A DNA stretch of 64,000 nucleotides from Riemerella anatipestifer (GCF_009663465.1 NZ_QXHU01000004.1:185646-249645), one strand, 5' to 3'; numbered from the stretch's first letter, positions 53,435-61,998 are shown. Numbers and translations: made by a program. Notes: generated by a model from the letters alone, not told the origin.

Positions 53435-54033
53435 TTCGTTATAACACTATTAGGAAATCCAGCAACTCCACCACTTACAGCAAATTTCATGGCATCAGCA
53501 GCGTTGATATTTTCTAATAATTTTACATTTTTACTTTCTACTAAAACTACCCAGCCAGAGACTGCATAAGAATGCGGAAGATAGACCGATACATGCTCCT
53601 GAAGTCCCATGATAGAAACATCTTTTTGAGTAAGAAAGCCTACTCTCCAAACTTCTGGAGAATCATTAGTTTTGATGAGTACAGGTATGTTAAATTTCTT
53701 TTTGTCTCCAACAAAAGAAGACATTACATCTTTTAAAGAAGTGTAAATAAATTTGATACCTGGCGTATGCTCAAGTAGATAATCCATACTATCTACTAAA
53801 ATTCTTCCTAATAAAAATTTATTACCAAGCCAGCCTATAAGTGCGGTACTGCTGATTACCAATATAAAGATAAGCCCTGGAAATTTCTCTGCAATAGAGG
53901 GGATAATATTGTCTATACTAGACACAATATACCAAATAATCCATACCGTTGCTGCAACGGGACCAATAATAACTAATCCTTGCAAAAAAGAACGAAGGAA
54001 GAGCCCAAGGTAATCGTTTATATTTTTATTCAT
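53413..54033 (-). CDS. DUF502 membrane protein
   Basis: A 206-residue protein with two transmembrane helices in the first 80 residues (LQGLVIIGPVAATVWIIWYI and LIFILVISSTALIGWLGNKFL), then TPGIKFIYTSLKDVMSSFVGDKKKF and a soluble beta-rich part with GVAGFPNSVITK near the end. This matches DUF502. It starts 8 bp inside the end of bioB and is co-transcribed with it. Confidence 0.9.
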   Translation of the reverse strand: MNKNINDYLGLFLRSFLQGLVIIGPVAATVWIIWYIVSSIDNIIPSIAEKFPGLIFILVISSTALIGWLGNKFLLGRILVDSMDYLLEHTPGIKFIYTSLKDVMSSFVGDKKKFNIPVLIKTNDSPEVWRVGFLTQKDVSIMGLQEHVSVYLPHSYAVSGWVVLVESKNVKLLENINAADAMKFAVSGGVAGFPNSVITKKKVNLS

Positions 54034-55123
54034 TATCTTTTAGAAAGTTACTAGATTTTCTTTTCTCTTCGTTTCTTGGGATTTTATGATTAGGCCTCGT
54101 CCATTTAGGGTTTTCTCCTAGAGCAGTGTATCGGCTATTTTCTTTATCCACTACCTCTCTTTTGGCGTGTTTTTCAAAAGGCTGTTGAGGTTTTATTCCT
54201 AATAGGTTAAATAAGGTTTTGTCTTCGTTAATATCAGGGTTAGGGGTGGTTAATAGTTTATCTCCTGCAAAAATAGAATTGGCACCTGCAAAGAAACAAA
54301 GGGTTTGTCCTTCCTTAGAGAACTCGGTTCTTCCTGCGGAAAGTCTTACTTGAGTTTTAGGCAAAACAATTCTAGCAGTAGCTACCATTCTTACAAACTC
54401 AAAAATGTTTACAGGTTCTTGGTCTTCCATAGGTGTTCCTTCTACGGCAACCAAAGCATTGATTGGAACACTTTCGGGCTGCGGCATCATATTGGCTAAA
54501 ACTTTTAGCATTCCACAGCGGTCTTCCACACTTTCTCCCATACCAATAATCCCTCCAGAACAAAGGGTGATAGAGGTTTTTCTTACATTATTGATGGTTT
54601 CTAATCGGTCTTCAAAAGCACGAGTAGAAATCACTTCTTTATAATATTCTTCGGAACTGTCTATATTATGGTTATAGGCGTATAGCCCAGCTTCTTCTAG
54701 TCTTTTAGCTTGATTTTCGGTAAGCATTCCTAGGGTGCAACATACTTCCATATCTAGTTTAGTTACCTCTCTTACCATATCTAATACATGGTCAAAGTCA
54801 GGACCGTCTTTTACGTTTCTCCACGCTGCCCCTAGACACACTCTAGAAATACCATTTTGCTTGGCTCTTAAGGCTTGAGCTTTCACTTGGTTTACAGGTA
54901 ACATCTCGTGGATTTTAACCTCTGTGTGGTATCTTGCTGCTTGAGGGCAATAACCACAATCTTCTGGACACCCTCCTGTTTTTACAGAAATGAGTGAGGA
55001 TACTTGTATTTTATTAGGGTCGTGGTATTGGCGATGAATAGTAGCCGCTTTATAGATAAGCTCCAAAAAAGGAAGATTGTATATGTCTAATATTTCCTGA
55101 GTGGTCCAGTTTTGTTTAATCAT
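54026..55123 (-). CDS. bioB: Biotin synthase
   Basis: A 365-residue radical SAM enzyme that inserts sulfur into dethiobiotin. The 4Fe-4S cluster site CxxxCxxC is C52, C56 and C59 in GGCPEDCGYCPQAARYH. YNHNIDSSEEYY, CSGGIIGMGE and the 2Fe-2S Arg-containing RLSAGRTEFSKEGQ are also typical. The C-terminal tail beyond about residue 330 is Lys/Arg-rich and longer than in E. coli. Other bio genes are not in the window. Confidence 0.95.
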   Translation of the reverse strand: MIKQNWTTQEILDIYNLPFLELIYKAATIHRQYHDPNKIQVSSLISVKTGGCPEDCGYCPQAARYHTEVKIHEMLPVNQVKAQALRAKQNGISRVCLGAAWRNVKDGPDFDHVLDMVREVTKLDMEVCCTLGMLTENQAKRLEEAGLYAYNHNIDSSEEYYKEVISTRAFEDRLETINNVRKTSITLCSGGIIGMGESVEDRCGMLKVLANMMPQPESVPINALVAVEGTPMEDQEPVNIFEFVRMVATARIVLPKTQVRLSAGRTEFSKEGQTLCFFAGANSIFAGDKLLTTPNPDINEDKTLFNLLGIKPQQPFEKHAKREVVDKENSRYTALGENPKWTRPNHKIPRNEEKRKSSNFLKDNE

Positions 55124-55296
55124 TTTTATTATAGATTTTGGTTCAAATTAGAGGTTGTAAATTTACTTATTTTTTCTTTAACGAAAGATGAAAAACGAGA
55201 ATTACAAAGTGTTTTTTATTTAATTAGATATATTTTATAAAAAACTTTTGGATATTTAGACGAAAGTTTTATCTTGGCAAAAAATTGAAGATTATA

Positions 55297-56154
55297 ATGA
55301 AACAAATAGAGAATATAGTAATATTTTTAGGCTTAATTTTCTCCACATTATTATTAGCTCAAAAGAATGATGAAAATACGCTGGAAGTAGAATTTGCCTA
55401 TCTTTTAAAGGCGAAATTGGATAAAACTAATTCTTTCGTAGATGAGGAAGTTTTTCTTTTGCAGGTTTTAAAGGACAAGGCTTTCTTTTTTAGTGAAAAT
55501 ATGGCGAAAAATGACTCTGCAAGACAAAGTGATATTTACAGAGCTTTTGCCGCCACACCAAAAGGACGACCTATTAATGTTGCAATGTCTGATAGATTGA
55601 AAAACAAATATGATTATAGCGTTTTACAAACCAGCCAAGAAAATCATTATTTTGAGGGAAATGGAAGTAGTTCATATACTTATAAAGAGCCAGTTATCAA
55701 AGATTGGAAATTGATAAATGAAAGTGAAACCATCAATACTTTCAGTTGCAAAAAAGCAACGTTACACTACAAGGGTAGAGATTGGGTGGCTTGGTATGCC
55801 CCAGAGATTCCGTTGCCTTACGGACCTTATAAATTTACAGGCTTGCCAGGTTTGGTGGTGAAAATAGAAAGTGAAGATGGCGAGTTTAGTTTTGAATTGG
55901 TAAAATCTACATTCAAAGATAACCTCAACGGCAAAGCACTTTCTTTACAAGACTCGCGATACAAAAAGGCTACCCCAGCCACCTTTTCAGAAATACGAAA
56001 AATGAAGAAAAGCAATATAGAAAGGCTTGTGGCAGAGGCTATCAGTATGGGGATTGATACTTCTGCGGAAAATGTGAGAAATTTATTGGAAAGACAAAAA
56101 CGAAAACTTCATAATTTTGAAAATGAAAATCTGATAGAAAAAACAGAACATTGA
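55297..56154 (+). CDS. GLPGLI family exported protein, paralogue
   Basis: A protein of about 285 residues with a signal peptide (IVIFLGLIFSTLLLAQ). The family motif reads YKFTGLPGLVVKIES, after GRDWVAWYAPEIPLPYGPY. It differs from the copy at 52533 mainly before residue 110, and its C-terminus is charged. TTG at 55285 is also in frame, but ATG at 55297 gives the usual MKQ start. Function is unknown. It is followed by a terminator shared with thiL. Confidence 0.88.
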   Translation: MKQIENIVIFLGLIFSTLLLAQKNDENTLEVEFAYLLKAKLDKTNSFVDEEVFLLQVLKDKAFFFSENMAKNDSARQSDIYRAFAATPKGRPINVAMSDRLKNKYDYSVLQTSQENHYFEGNGSSSYTYKEPVIKDWKLINESETINTFSCKKATLHYKGRDWVAWYAPEIPLPYGPYKFTGLPGLVVKIESEDGEFSFELVKSTFKDNLNGKALSLQDSRYKKATPATFSEIRKMKKSNIERLVAEAISMGIDTSAENVRNLLERQKRKLHNFENENLIEKTEH

Positions 56155-56165
56155 TTGTTCAAAAA

Positions 56166-56200
56166 AAGGCTTATACGGAAAAAAGTATAAGCCTTATTCT
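56166..56200. terminator. Bidirectional terminator
   Basis: AAGGCTTATAC (56166-56176) and GTATAAGCCTT (56185-56195) form a perfect 11-bp stem, with A and T runs on the two sides, between convergent genes. Confidence 0.85.
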
Positions 56201-56213
56201 TTATGAAAAATAT

Positions 56214-57266
56214 TTACTTTGAAAGGAGTGCGTCCCAGCCTTGTGCAGTGAGTGGCGTGAGCTGTTCGCTTCCTCTTAGTACCAAATAATTGCCTTGTTC
56301 TAGCTCCGTAGCATGACCAATAATAGTAAAATCTGGGTGGTTTCTTATCTTTTCATAATCGTTTGGAGAAATGGTGAATAAGAGTTCATAGTCTTCGCCA
56401 CCGTTAAGGGCTGCCATTGCAGGGTTTAGATTAAACTCATCTGCGGTAGTTATAGTAAGAGTATCCATAGGGATTTTCTCTTCGTACAATCTAAAACCTA
56501 CTTTGCTTTGGTCAGACAAGTGCAGAATCTCCGAAGCTAATCCGTCAGAAATATCTATCATTGAGGTTGGAGTGATGTCCAATTCGGTTAAAGTCTTTTT
56601 GATGTCCGTTCTTGCTTCGGGTTTTAGTTGGCGTTCTAGGATATAGTCGTAGCCTTCCATTTCTGGTTGCATATTAGGATTGGTTAAGTACACCGAATGC
56701 TCTCGTTCTAGAATTTGCAGCCCCATATATGCACCACCTAAATCTCCTGTAACTACTAATAGGTCGTTAGGTTTAGCGCCGCTTCGTTTGGCTAATTCAT
56801 TTTCGTTTGCGAGTCCTATGGCTGTAATGTTCAATATAAGTCCTGCTTGGGAGCTGGTAGTATCACCACCTACAAGGTCTACATTGTAGCGTTCGCAAGC
56901 TAAAGCGATACCTGCATAAATTTCGTCAAAAGCCTCTACAGGAAAACGGTTGGAAGCCGCTACAGAAACCAATATTTGTGTAGGTGTGGCATTCATAGCT
57001 GCAATATCACTTAGATTGACTACAACAGCCTTATACCCTAGGTGCTTTAGCGGAACATAACCTAAATTAAAATGTACGCCCTCTGCCAAAACATCGGTAG
57101 AAACAACTACTTTTTTGTTTTCTGGATTGATGATGGTAGCATCATCTCCTATGCCTAGTTCCGAAGAGGTGTTTTTTAAACTGAATTTGTCGGTTAAGTG
57201 TTTTATCAGTCCAAACTCTCCTAATTGAGAAACTGGAGTAAGTGCCATTTTCTTTTCTTCTAACAT
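56214..57266 (-). CDS. thiL: Thiamine-monophosphate kinase
   Basis: A 350-residue AIR-synthase-fold kinase making thiamine diphosphate. Signatures are LGIGDDATII, VSTDVLAEGVHF, VVNLSDIAAMNA, VGGDTTSS, DISDGLASEILHL and GGEDYELLFT. Other thi genes are absent nearby. It lies 15 bp after the thioesterase gene and may share its transcript. Confidence 0.95.
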   Translation of the reverse strand: MLEEKKMALTPVSQLGEFGLIKHLTDKFSLKNTSSELGIGDDATIINPENKKVVVSTDVLAEGVHFNLGYVPLKHLGYKAVVVNLSDIAAMNATPTQILVSVAASNRFPVEAFDEIYAGIALACERYNVDLVGGDTTSSQAGLILNITAIGLANENELAKRSGAKPNDLLVVTGDLGGAYMGLQILEREHSVYLTNPNMQPEMEGYDYILERQLKPEARTDIKKTLTELDITPTSMIDISDGLASEILHLSDQSKVGFRLYEEKIPMDTLTITTADEFNLNPAMAALNGGEDYELLFTISPNDYEKIRNHPDFTIIGHATELEQGNYLVLRGSEQLTPLTAQGWDALLSK

Positions 57267-57281
57267 AATGAAGTTTAAAAA

Positions 57282-57779
57282 TTAAGATTGAAAAACAGAA
57301 GGGTTTATATTTTCTGGTCTGAAAGGAAGATTTTTGATGTCTTCTCTACTTAGTGTTTTGGTGTTTTCTGTTTTATAGGGTGCCAGACTTACCAAAATAT
57401 CATCAGGTGGCGTGGTGGTTTTTCTTAGCATAGTGTCTATCCATACGCCCATTACTTCTGAAGTGGCACAGTGAGTACCATCAGGTAGATAAAACTTGTG
57501 AGTAAAAGCATAGATGCTGGCATCTTCTGACACGCCCGAAACCTCCAAAGAAACATAAACCGTTTGGTCTGCATAAATTTCTTTAAAAAACGAATACTTT
57601 TCGTGAAGAAGTACAGGACCAATTCCCCAACGATTAAGCTGTGCAAGTCCCATTTTATGTTGGTTCATAAAAGCCATTCTTGTTTGGGCACAATACTGCA
57701 CATAGGCAGAGTTGGCAAGGTGTCTGTTGGCGTCTATATCGCTCCAACGAACTTCAAATTTATGGTAGAATACTGACAT
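57282..57779 (-). CDS. 4HBT-type acyl-CoA thioesterase
   Basis: A 165-residue hotdog-fold protein. The active-site region is FEVRWSDIDANRHLANSAYV, with the catalytic Asp followed by the NxH pattern, as in the 4-hydroxybenzoyl-CoA thioesterase family. The natural acyl-CoA is unknown. It has a good promoter and lies upstream of thiL. Confidence 0.88.
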   Translation of the reverse strand: MSVFYHKFEVRWSDIDANRHLANSAYVQYCAQTRMAFMNQHKMGLAQLNRWGIGPVLLHEKYSFFKEIYADQTVYVSLEVSGVSEDASIYAFTHKFYLPDGTHCATSEVMGVWIDTMLRKTTTPPDDILVSLAPYKTENTKTLSREDIKNLPFRPENINPSVFQS

Positions 57780-57796
57780 TTTTAATTTTTTAAGGT

Positions 57797-57804
57797 CAAA
57801 GGTA
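57797..57804 (-). promoter_or_regulatory. -7 box for the thioesterase gene
   Basis: The minus strand reads TACCTTTG, 17 bp before the ATG. Confidence 0.5.
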
Positions 57805-57882
57805 AGAAAATTTAAAGTAAAACGGTTTTTAGCAATACTTCGTATAAAGGTATTTTATAGTACAACTACTGTTGTATTTGCT

Positions 57883-59634
57883 TTAAAGCTTTTGAATTGT
57901 AACAAGCTTTATATTCGCATAGGTTACTTCTTCCTTTTCAACATTATAATCAATACGGTTAATGTATATCGTTATACGGTAGCCCTCAAGGTTTTTTGTG
58001 AACGCCATTTCTTCTACTTCGCCCATAGGGGTGTTTTTAGCAAATTCAGTAATATCTGGTGCAAAATTTACTTCTTTATTATCTAGGCTTATGAGTAGGT
58101 TACTATTTATCTTTAACGATTTGTTTTCTATTGTTAGTTCGGTATTATTATCATATTCAGTACTTAGAATCCAACCTTTGCCGTCAAAAGGTATCGCTTG
58201 TGTTCTAGCTGTTAAACTGAAATATTTATATTCACTACCTCTTTCAGTAATGCTTCCTGTTTCATCATTTATAGTGGTAAAATCGTCATATTCTACAAAA
58301 TAAGGGAACTCTTTGTTTAGGTTTTTAAAATGTTTTTCATCAAGATATTGGGCGAGTTCATCTTTTGCATTTCGGTTAATTAAGTATCTTCCTGTATCAC
58401 TAATTTCATAAAAAACAGAACGCTTTATCGTTTTATTAAAATTGATTTTGCCATTCACGAGTAGTCCATTTTCGGACAATAGTTGATGCAAACGGTTTAG
58501 CTGACTTCTCTTAGATACAGAAAATGCATTAAAGTAAGGGAAAATTAACGCAAAGATTAAAAATGCCATCAAACTTTTAGGAATAAACGATATGGAAGTC
58601 TTCTTTCTAAAAATGAAATAGAAGGTGCACAAGGTAATCCATATCGCCATTAAAAGGACAAAGTATCTAGACTCGGTAACTCCGTAATCGAACAAACGAG
58701 TGAAAATCGCCACAAATAGCAATACTAACATTGGTACAAGCGAGAAGTAAAATATTTTGGAGAACCATTTAACCCAAGATTTACTGTTTTCATTTTTTAG
58801 TGGGTGTACCAAAAGCAATGCGAATATCCCTACTAAGGAATAACTAATCACGGTGATAGATACCAAGCCTTTAGGGAGTTCCCACAAGAAAATAATCTTG
58901 GTGGCATACAAGTACATAATCACTAAATAGATGAATAGAAGTGGAATAAGTATGTATTGGGTGAAGAATTTGAGTGCGATAGGGAACTCTGTTATAGTAC
59001 TAGTGCGTTCTTCTTCTCTGCTTCTTTCTTCAAAAAGGAGGAAAATAATGGTGTTCCCCAAAATGGATATGCCAGAAAATAAGATAGGGTATATTTTATA
59101 ATTATCATTGATGCCGAATAAACTATTAAAGATGTTGATAGCTAAAAGAATTCCTACCGTTAGAGCACTACTGAATAGAGAGGACAGTACGAAGTTAACA
59201 AACAAGTTTTTGTTATAGTTCCAGAAGGAGTATTCGTTTTTAACCTTTGGTAAAAAGGGAGCTACCGAAATAAATAAATGGATAATCGCAGTGATAGGAA
59301 TGATTATAAAAGTGAAATTTTCAAACTGAGAGCTGAATTTGTTTTCATCATTGGGAAAAATAGCGTAATATCCCACTAATAGCACTACACCCACGATATT
59401 AAGAAACCATTTTTTGCCAATAACATCACTTAGCTTTTTTAGAGAAAAGAATAAGCCTATCCCCGTGGCAGAAACAAAGGCAATAACCGCCATATTATAA
59501 ACAAAATCGAGCTTTGTATCCCGTATAATAACCGTAACGATGGCAATATAAGAAATGAGTGCCGAAAGTAGTACCATTGGGTAGTTGTCAACTATTTTCT
59601 TTAAATTTTTGAGAGCGTTGTTAAGTAGTTTCAT
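57883..59634 (-). CDS. DUF4153 polytopic membrane protein
   Basis: A 583-residue protein with about eleven to thirteen hydrophobic helices in the first 390 residues and a soluble C-terminal part (about 400-583) containing DTGRYLINRNAKDELAQYLDEKHF. DUF4153 proteins have this layout, with LFINIFNSLFGI-type helices and WxxL pairs. Function is unknown. It diverges from the DUF2797 gene. Confidence 0.85.
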   Translation of the reverse strand: MKLLNNALKNLKKIVDNYPMVLLSALISYIAIVTVIIRDTKLDFVYNMAVIAFVSATGIGLFFSLKKLSDVIGKKWFLNIVGVVLLVGYYAIFPNDENKFSSQFENFTFIIIPITAIIHLFISVAPFLPKVKNEYSFWNYNKNLFVNFVLSSLFSSALTVGILLAINIFNSLFGINDNYKIYPILFSGISILGNTIIFLLFEERSREEERTSTITEFPIALKFFTQYILIPLLFIYLVIMYLYATKIIFLWELPKGLVSITVISYSLVGIFALLLVHPLKNENSKSWVKWFSKIFYFSLVPMLVLLFVAIFTRLFDYGVTESRYFVLLMAIWITLCTFYFIFRKKTSISFIPKSLMAFLIFALIFPYFNAFSVSKRSQLNRLHQLLSENGLLVNGKINFNKTIKRSVFYEISDTGRYLINRNAKDELAQYLDEKHFKNLNKEFPYFVEYDDFTTINDETGSITERGSEYKYFSLTARTQAIPFDGKGWILSTEYDNNTELTIENKSLKINSNLLISLDNKEVNFAPDITEFAKNTPMGEVEEMAFTKNLEGYRITIYINRIDYNVEKEEVTYANIKLVTIQKL

Positions 59635-59654
59635 AATTAGATTAAATGAGATAG

Positions 59655-59662
59655 CAAATGTA
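59655..59662 (-). promoter_or_regulatory. Promoter of the DUF4153 gene
   Basis: The minus strand reads TACATTTG, with TTG (forward CAA at 59682-59684) 19 bp upstream. Confidence 0.65.
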
Positions 59663-59726
59663 TTGTTTTTGTTTGTAGTGGCAAAGTCTGATAATTCACA
59701 GGTTTGTTACTGCCGAATTTAATCTG

Positions 59727-59734
59727 TATTTTTG
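59727..59734 (+). promoter_or_regulatory. Promoter of the DUF2797 gene
   Basis: TATTTTTG with TTG at 59704-59706, 20 bp upstream; the ATG is 17 bp downstream. Confidence 0.65.
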
Positions 59735-59751
59735 AGCAAAATTCACAGAAG

Positions 59752-60546
59752 ATGTTATTTACAGGGCAAGTACTCAAGATGTCTGCACAGCTGGCAGAAC
59801 CTATCCAATATTACCTTAGTTTATCTAATGATTTACTGCACATCAACGCTTTGTTTAACCGTAGGTTGAGTATAAAGCATATAGGATTTCAGTGTGTGGA
59901 ATGTGGGAGCGATGAGCCTGTGTACCAGATGGGGTTTTGTAAAAAATGCTTTTTTGAAAGCCCTTACGCTAGTGAAACTATCCTAAAGCCCGAACTTTCT
60001 AAAGCCCACCTAGATATAGAAGAAAGAGATATAGAAGTGGAACGGAAAATACAGTTGCAACCACATTTAGTTTATTTGGCTTATACGGGAGAGGTTAAAG
60101 TTGGAGTTACCAGACAAACACAAGTGCCTACCAGATGGATAGACCAAGGAGCAACAAAGGCTCTTCCCATAGCGAAGACCGAAAACCGCTACGAAGCTGG
60201 AGTTATAGAAGTGGCTCTTAAAAACCATTTATCCGATAAAACCAACTGGCGAAAAATGCTCTCTGATGATGGGACTAGCGAGGTAGATTTGTTTGCGTTA
60301 AGAGAGGAAGTAGTTGGTTTATTCCCAAAGGAAAGTCAAAAGTTTGTGGTAGAGTCCGAACTTTATAGTTTAAAATATCCTTATACACCCTTAGAAAAAA
60401 TTACTTCTATAAATCTAAGTAAGACAAAAGAATATCAAGGGATTTTAAAAGGAGTTAAAGGGCAGTACTTAGCATTTGAAGATGGTGGTGTAATGAATGT
60501 CCGCTCCCACGAGGGCTATGTGGTAGAACTTGAAATAAAAGATTAA
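59752..60546 (+). CDS. DUF2797 protein, zinc-ribbon plus GIY-YIG-like
   Basis: A 264-residue protein. A four-Cys zinc site is seen in FQCVECGSDEPVYQMGFCKKCFFE (about residues 42-67), followed by the family block LVYLAYTGEVKVGVTRQTQVPTRWIDQGA, which resembles a GIY-YIG core. This is the DUF2797 arrangement; function is unproven. The longer open frame to 59704 is rejected because it crosses the promoter. It is the last gene before the palindromic-repeat region. Confidence 0.88.
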   Translation: MLFTGQVLKMSAQLAEPIQYYLSLSNDLLHINALFNRRLSIKHIGFQCVECGSDEPVYQMGFCKKCFFESPYASETILKPELSKAHLDIEERDIEVERKIQLQPHLVYLAYTGEVKVGVTRQTQVPTRWIDQGATKALPIAKTENRYEAGVIEVALKNHLSDKTNWRKMLSDDGTSEVDLFALREEVVGLFPKESQKFVVESELYSLKYPYTPLEKITSINLSKTKEYQGILKGVKGQYLAFEDGGVMNVRSHEGYVVELEIKD

Positions 60547-60585
60547 ACTTATAAAATAGGTAGAAGTTTCTTTTTTACAAAAACT

Positions 60586-60620
60586 AGCCTTGCTTTTGGG
60601 TAAAGTGAGGCTTTCTTTTA
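60586..60620 (+). terminator. Terminator of the DUF2797 gene
   Basis: AGCCTTGCTTT (60586-60596) pairs with AAAGTGAGGCT (60602-60612) with two G-U pairs, followed by TTCTTTTAT. Confidence 0.7.
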
Positions 60621-60667
60621 TACTATATATATTATAAGCACTCCTCTCCCAAAGACCATTTTAAAAC
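60619..60667 (+). repeat. Repeat B, copy 1 (49 bp)
   Basis: The block TATACTATATATATTATAAG through CCATTTTAAAAC is identical to 61134-61182. Shorter relatives (CAAAGACCGTTTAAAGCAAT) occur near 61408 and 61650. Confidence 0.8.
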
Positions 60668-60692
60668 TACTTTAAATGATAACCATTTAGCC

Positions 60693-60858
60693 ATTATCAC
60701 CGCTCCATTCTCCGACCTAAGGAAACGGAGGCGTTAAGAAAATGTGTTGTCCATTCGTTAAAAAAGCCCTATTGTTTGAACAAGCGTCGGACTTAGCCTT
60801 GGCGTGAGTTCTAGGGCTTTTAGAATGGAAGACTCATTTTTAGCCGTAGTTTTCTAGT
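60693..60858 (+). repeat. Repeat A, copy 1 (166 bp, large hairpin)
   Basis: It shares nearly all positions with 61433-61598. Inside, AAAATGTGTTGTCCATTC (60739-60756) faces GAATGGAAGACTCATTTT (60823-60840) with three mismatches, and AAAAGCCCTA faces TAGGGCTTTT perfectly. A separate CTCCG/CGGAG hairpin lies upstream. Confidence 0.85.
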
Positions 60859-60878
60859 ATTGACTTTTTGGTCCTTTT

Positions 60879-60907
60879 GGCTCCGCTGAACCACTTCGTT
60901 AGGTTTG
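60879..60907 (+). repeat. 28-bp module D, copy 1
   Basis: GGCTCCGCTGAACCACTTCG followed by TTAGGTTTG; a diverged copy within a GTCCTTTTGGCT/AGCCAAAAGGAC palindrome. Confidence 0.7.
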
Positions 60908-61133
60908 GGTCAAGCCAAAAGGACAAGCATATATATTTATCTCCCTTCTTTTGCCTTGAAGCAAAAGAAGCAAAAATTCAAGACTGTAACCCCTCTGGCT
61001 AAACCTCATTACTAAAGGCTAAAATCCCCAAAACTCGCTCCAACGCTCCTGCCCACACCAATGCTCAAACAATGGGTATTTTTTAACGCCTTTAGTAACG
61101 AGGTTCTTAACGCCGTCGGGCTTAGAGGTCAGA

Positions 61134-61182
61134 TATACTATATATATTATAAGCACTCCTCTCCCAAAGACCATTTTAAAAC
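61134..61182 (+). repeat. Repeat B, copy 2 (49 bp)
   Basis: Identical to 60619-60667. In both places it precedes a larger repeat: type A after copy 1, type C after copy 2. Confidence 0.8.
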
Positions 61183-61201
61183 CACCTTTAATTATAGTTG
61201 C

Positions 61202-61396
61202 TTAGCTATTATCAACGCTCTGCCGAGCAAAGGTAAGTTTAGGGAATGACCCCGTAGCGGTATTGGGAGCGGTAGCTTCCAAATAGCAGGGGGCTGTCCC
61301 GTGCCGTAGGCAAGCCTAACCTTTGCTCTTGACCTTTTGGTACTTTTGGCTTCGCCGAACCACTCCGCTAGGTTTGTTTCAAGACAAAAGGACAAG
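61202..61396 (+). repeat. Repeat C, copy 1
   Basis: It runs from TTAGCTATTATCAACGCTC through the CAAAAGGACAAG end. GAGCAAAGGT near 61224 faces ACCTTTGCTC near 61319-61328. It lacks the inverted 28-bp module present at the matching place in copy 2. Confidence 0.8.
61348..61375 (+). repeat. 28-bp module D, copy 2
   Basis: GGCTTCGCCGAACCACTCCG followed by CTAGGTTT, at the end of repeat C copy 1. Confidence 0.75.
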
Positions 61397-61432
61397 CCTA
61401 CTATCACCAAAGACCGTTTAAAGCAATACTAA

Positions 61433-61598
61433 ATTATCACCGCTCCATTCTCCGACCTAAGGAAACGGAGGCGTTAAGAAAATGGGGCGTCCATTCGTTA
61501 AAAAAGACCTATTGTTTGAACAAGCGTCGGACTTAGCCTTGGCGTGAGTTCTAGGGCTTTTAGAATGGACGCCCCATTTTTAGCCGTAGTTTTCTAGT
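61433..61598 (+). repeat. Repeat A, copy 2 (166 bp, large hairpin)
   Basis: It differs from copy 1 mainly inside the arms, where AAAATGGGGCGTCCATTC (61479-61496) and GAATGGACGCCCCATTTT (61563-61580) are a perfect 18-bp inverted repeat. Both arms changed relative to copy 1 while pairing was kept or improved. Confidence 0.85.
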
Positions 61599-61610
61599 CT
61601 TGAACTTTTG

Positions 61611-61636
61611 GTCCTTTTGTTTCAAGACAAAAGGAC
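61611..61636 (+). repeat. GTCCTTTTG palindrome without module D (empty site)
   Basis: GTCCTTTTG (61611-61619), TTTCAAGA, CAAAAGGAC (61628-61636). The same palindrome at 61841-61892 carries the 28-bp module between its left arm and TTTCAAGA. Confidence 0.8.
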
Positions 61637-61784
61637 ATACATATTTATTTAAAGCAATGCTAAATTATCACCACTTAGCCATTATCAACGCTCTGCCGAG
61701 CAAAGGTAAGTTTAGGGACTGCCCCCGTAGCGGTATTGGGAGCGATAGCTTCCAAATAGCAGGGGGCAGTCCCGTGCCGTAGGC

Positions 61785-61812
61785 AAACCTAACGGAGTGG
61801 TTCGGCGGAGCC
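61785..61812 (-). repeat. 28-bp module D, copy 3, inverted
   Basis: The forward strand reads AAACCTAACGGAGTGGTTCG followed by GCGGAGCC, the reverse complement of module D. It is an extra 28 bp compared with repeat C copy 1. Confidence 0.8.
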
Positions 61813-61848
61813 AAACCTAACCTTTGCTCTTGAACTTTTGGTCCTTTT

Positions 61849-61876
61849 GGCTTCGCCGAACCACTCCGTTAGGTTT
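61849..61876 (+). repeat. 28-bp module D, copy 4
   Basis: GGCTTCGCCGAACCACTCCG followed by TTAGGTTT, inside the GTCCTTTTG palindrome. Removing 28 bp restores the empty site seen at 61611-61636. Confidence 0.8.
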
Positions 61877-61998
61877 GTTTCAAGACAAAAGGACAAGCGT
61901 ATATATTTATCGCCCTTCTTTTGTTTTGAAACAAACCTAACGCAGTTCTGTACCCCCTATGAATAAAGGCTTTCCGAAGATAAGCTAGGTAGGCTAAA

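Larger units (their letters stand above)
61674..61896 (+). repeat. Repeat C, copy 2, with a 28-bp insertion
   Basis: It matches copy 1, but GGGACTGCCCCC (61715-61726) and GGGGGCAGTCCC (61762-61773) form a perfect 12-bp inverted repeat where copy 1 has a weaker pair. A 28-bp module lies at 61785-61812. Confidence 0.8.

Noticed and set aside
61061..61782. Short frames in the palindromic region ending in LPSKGKFR and FQIAGG-type peptides
   Set aside because: They follow repeat C in one frame, differ by stops between copies, and have no start signals. They are repeat shadows.
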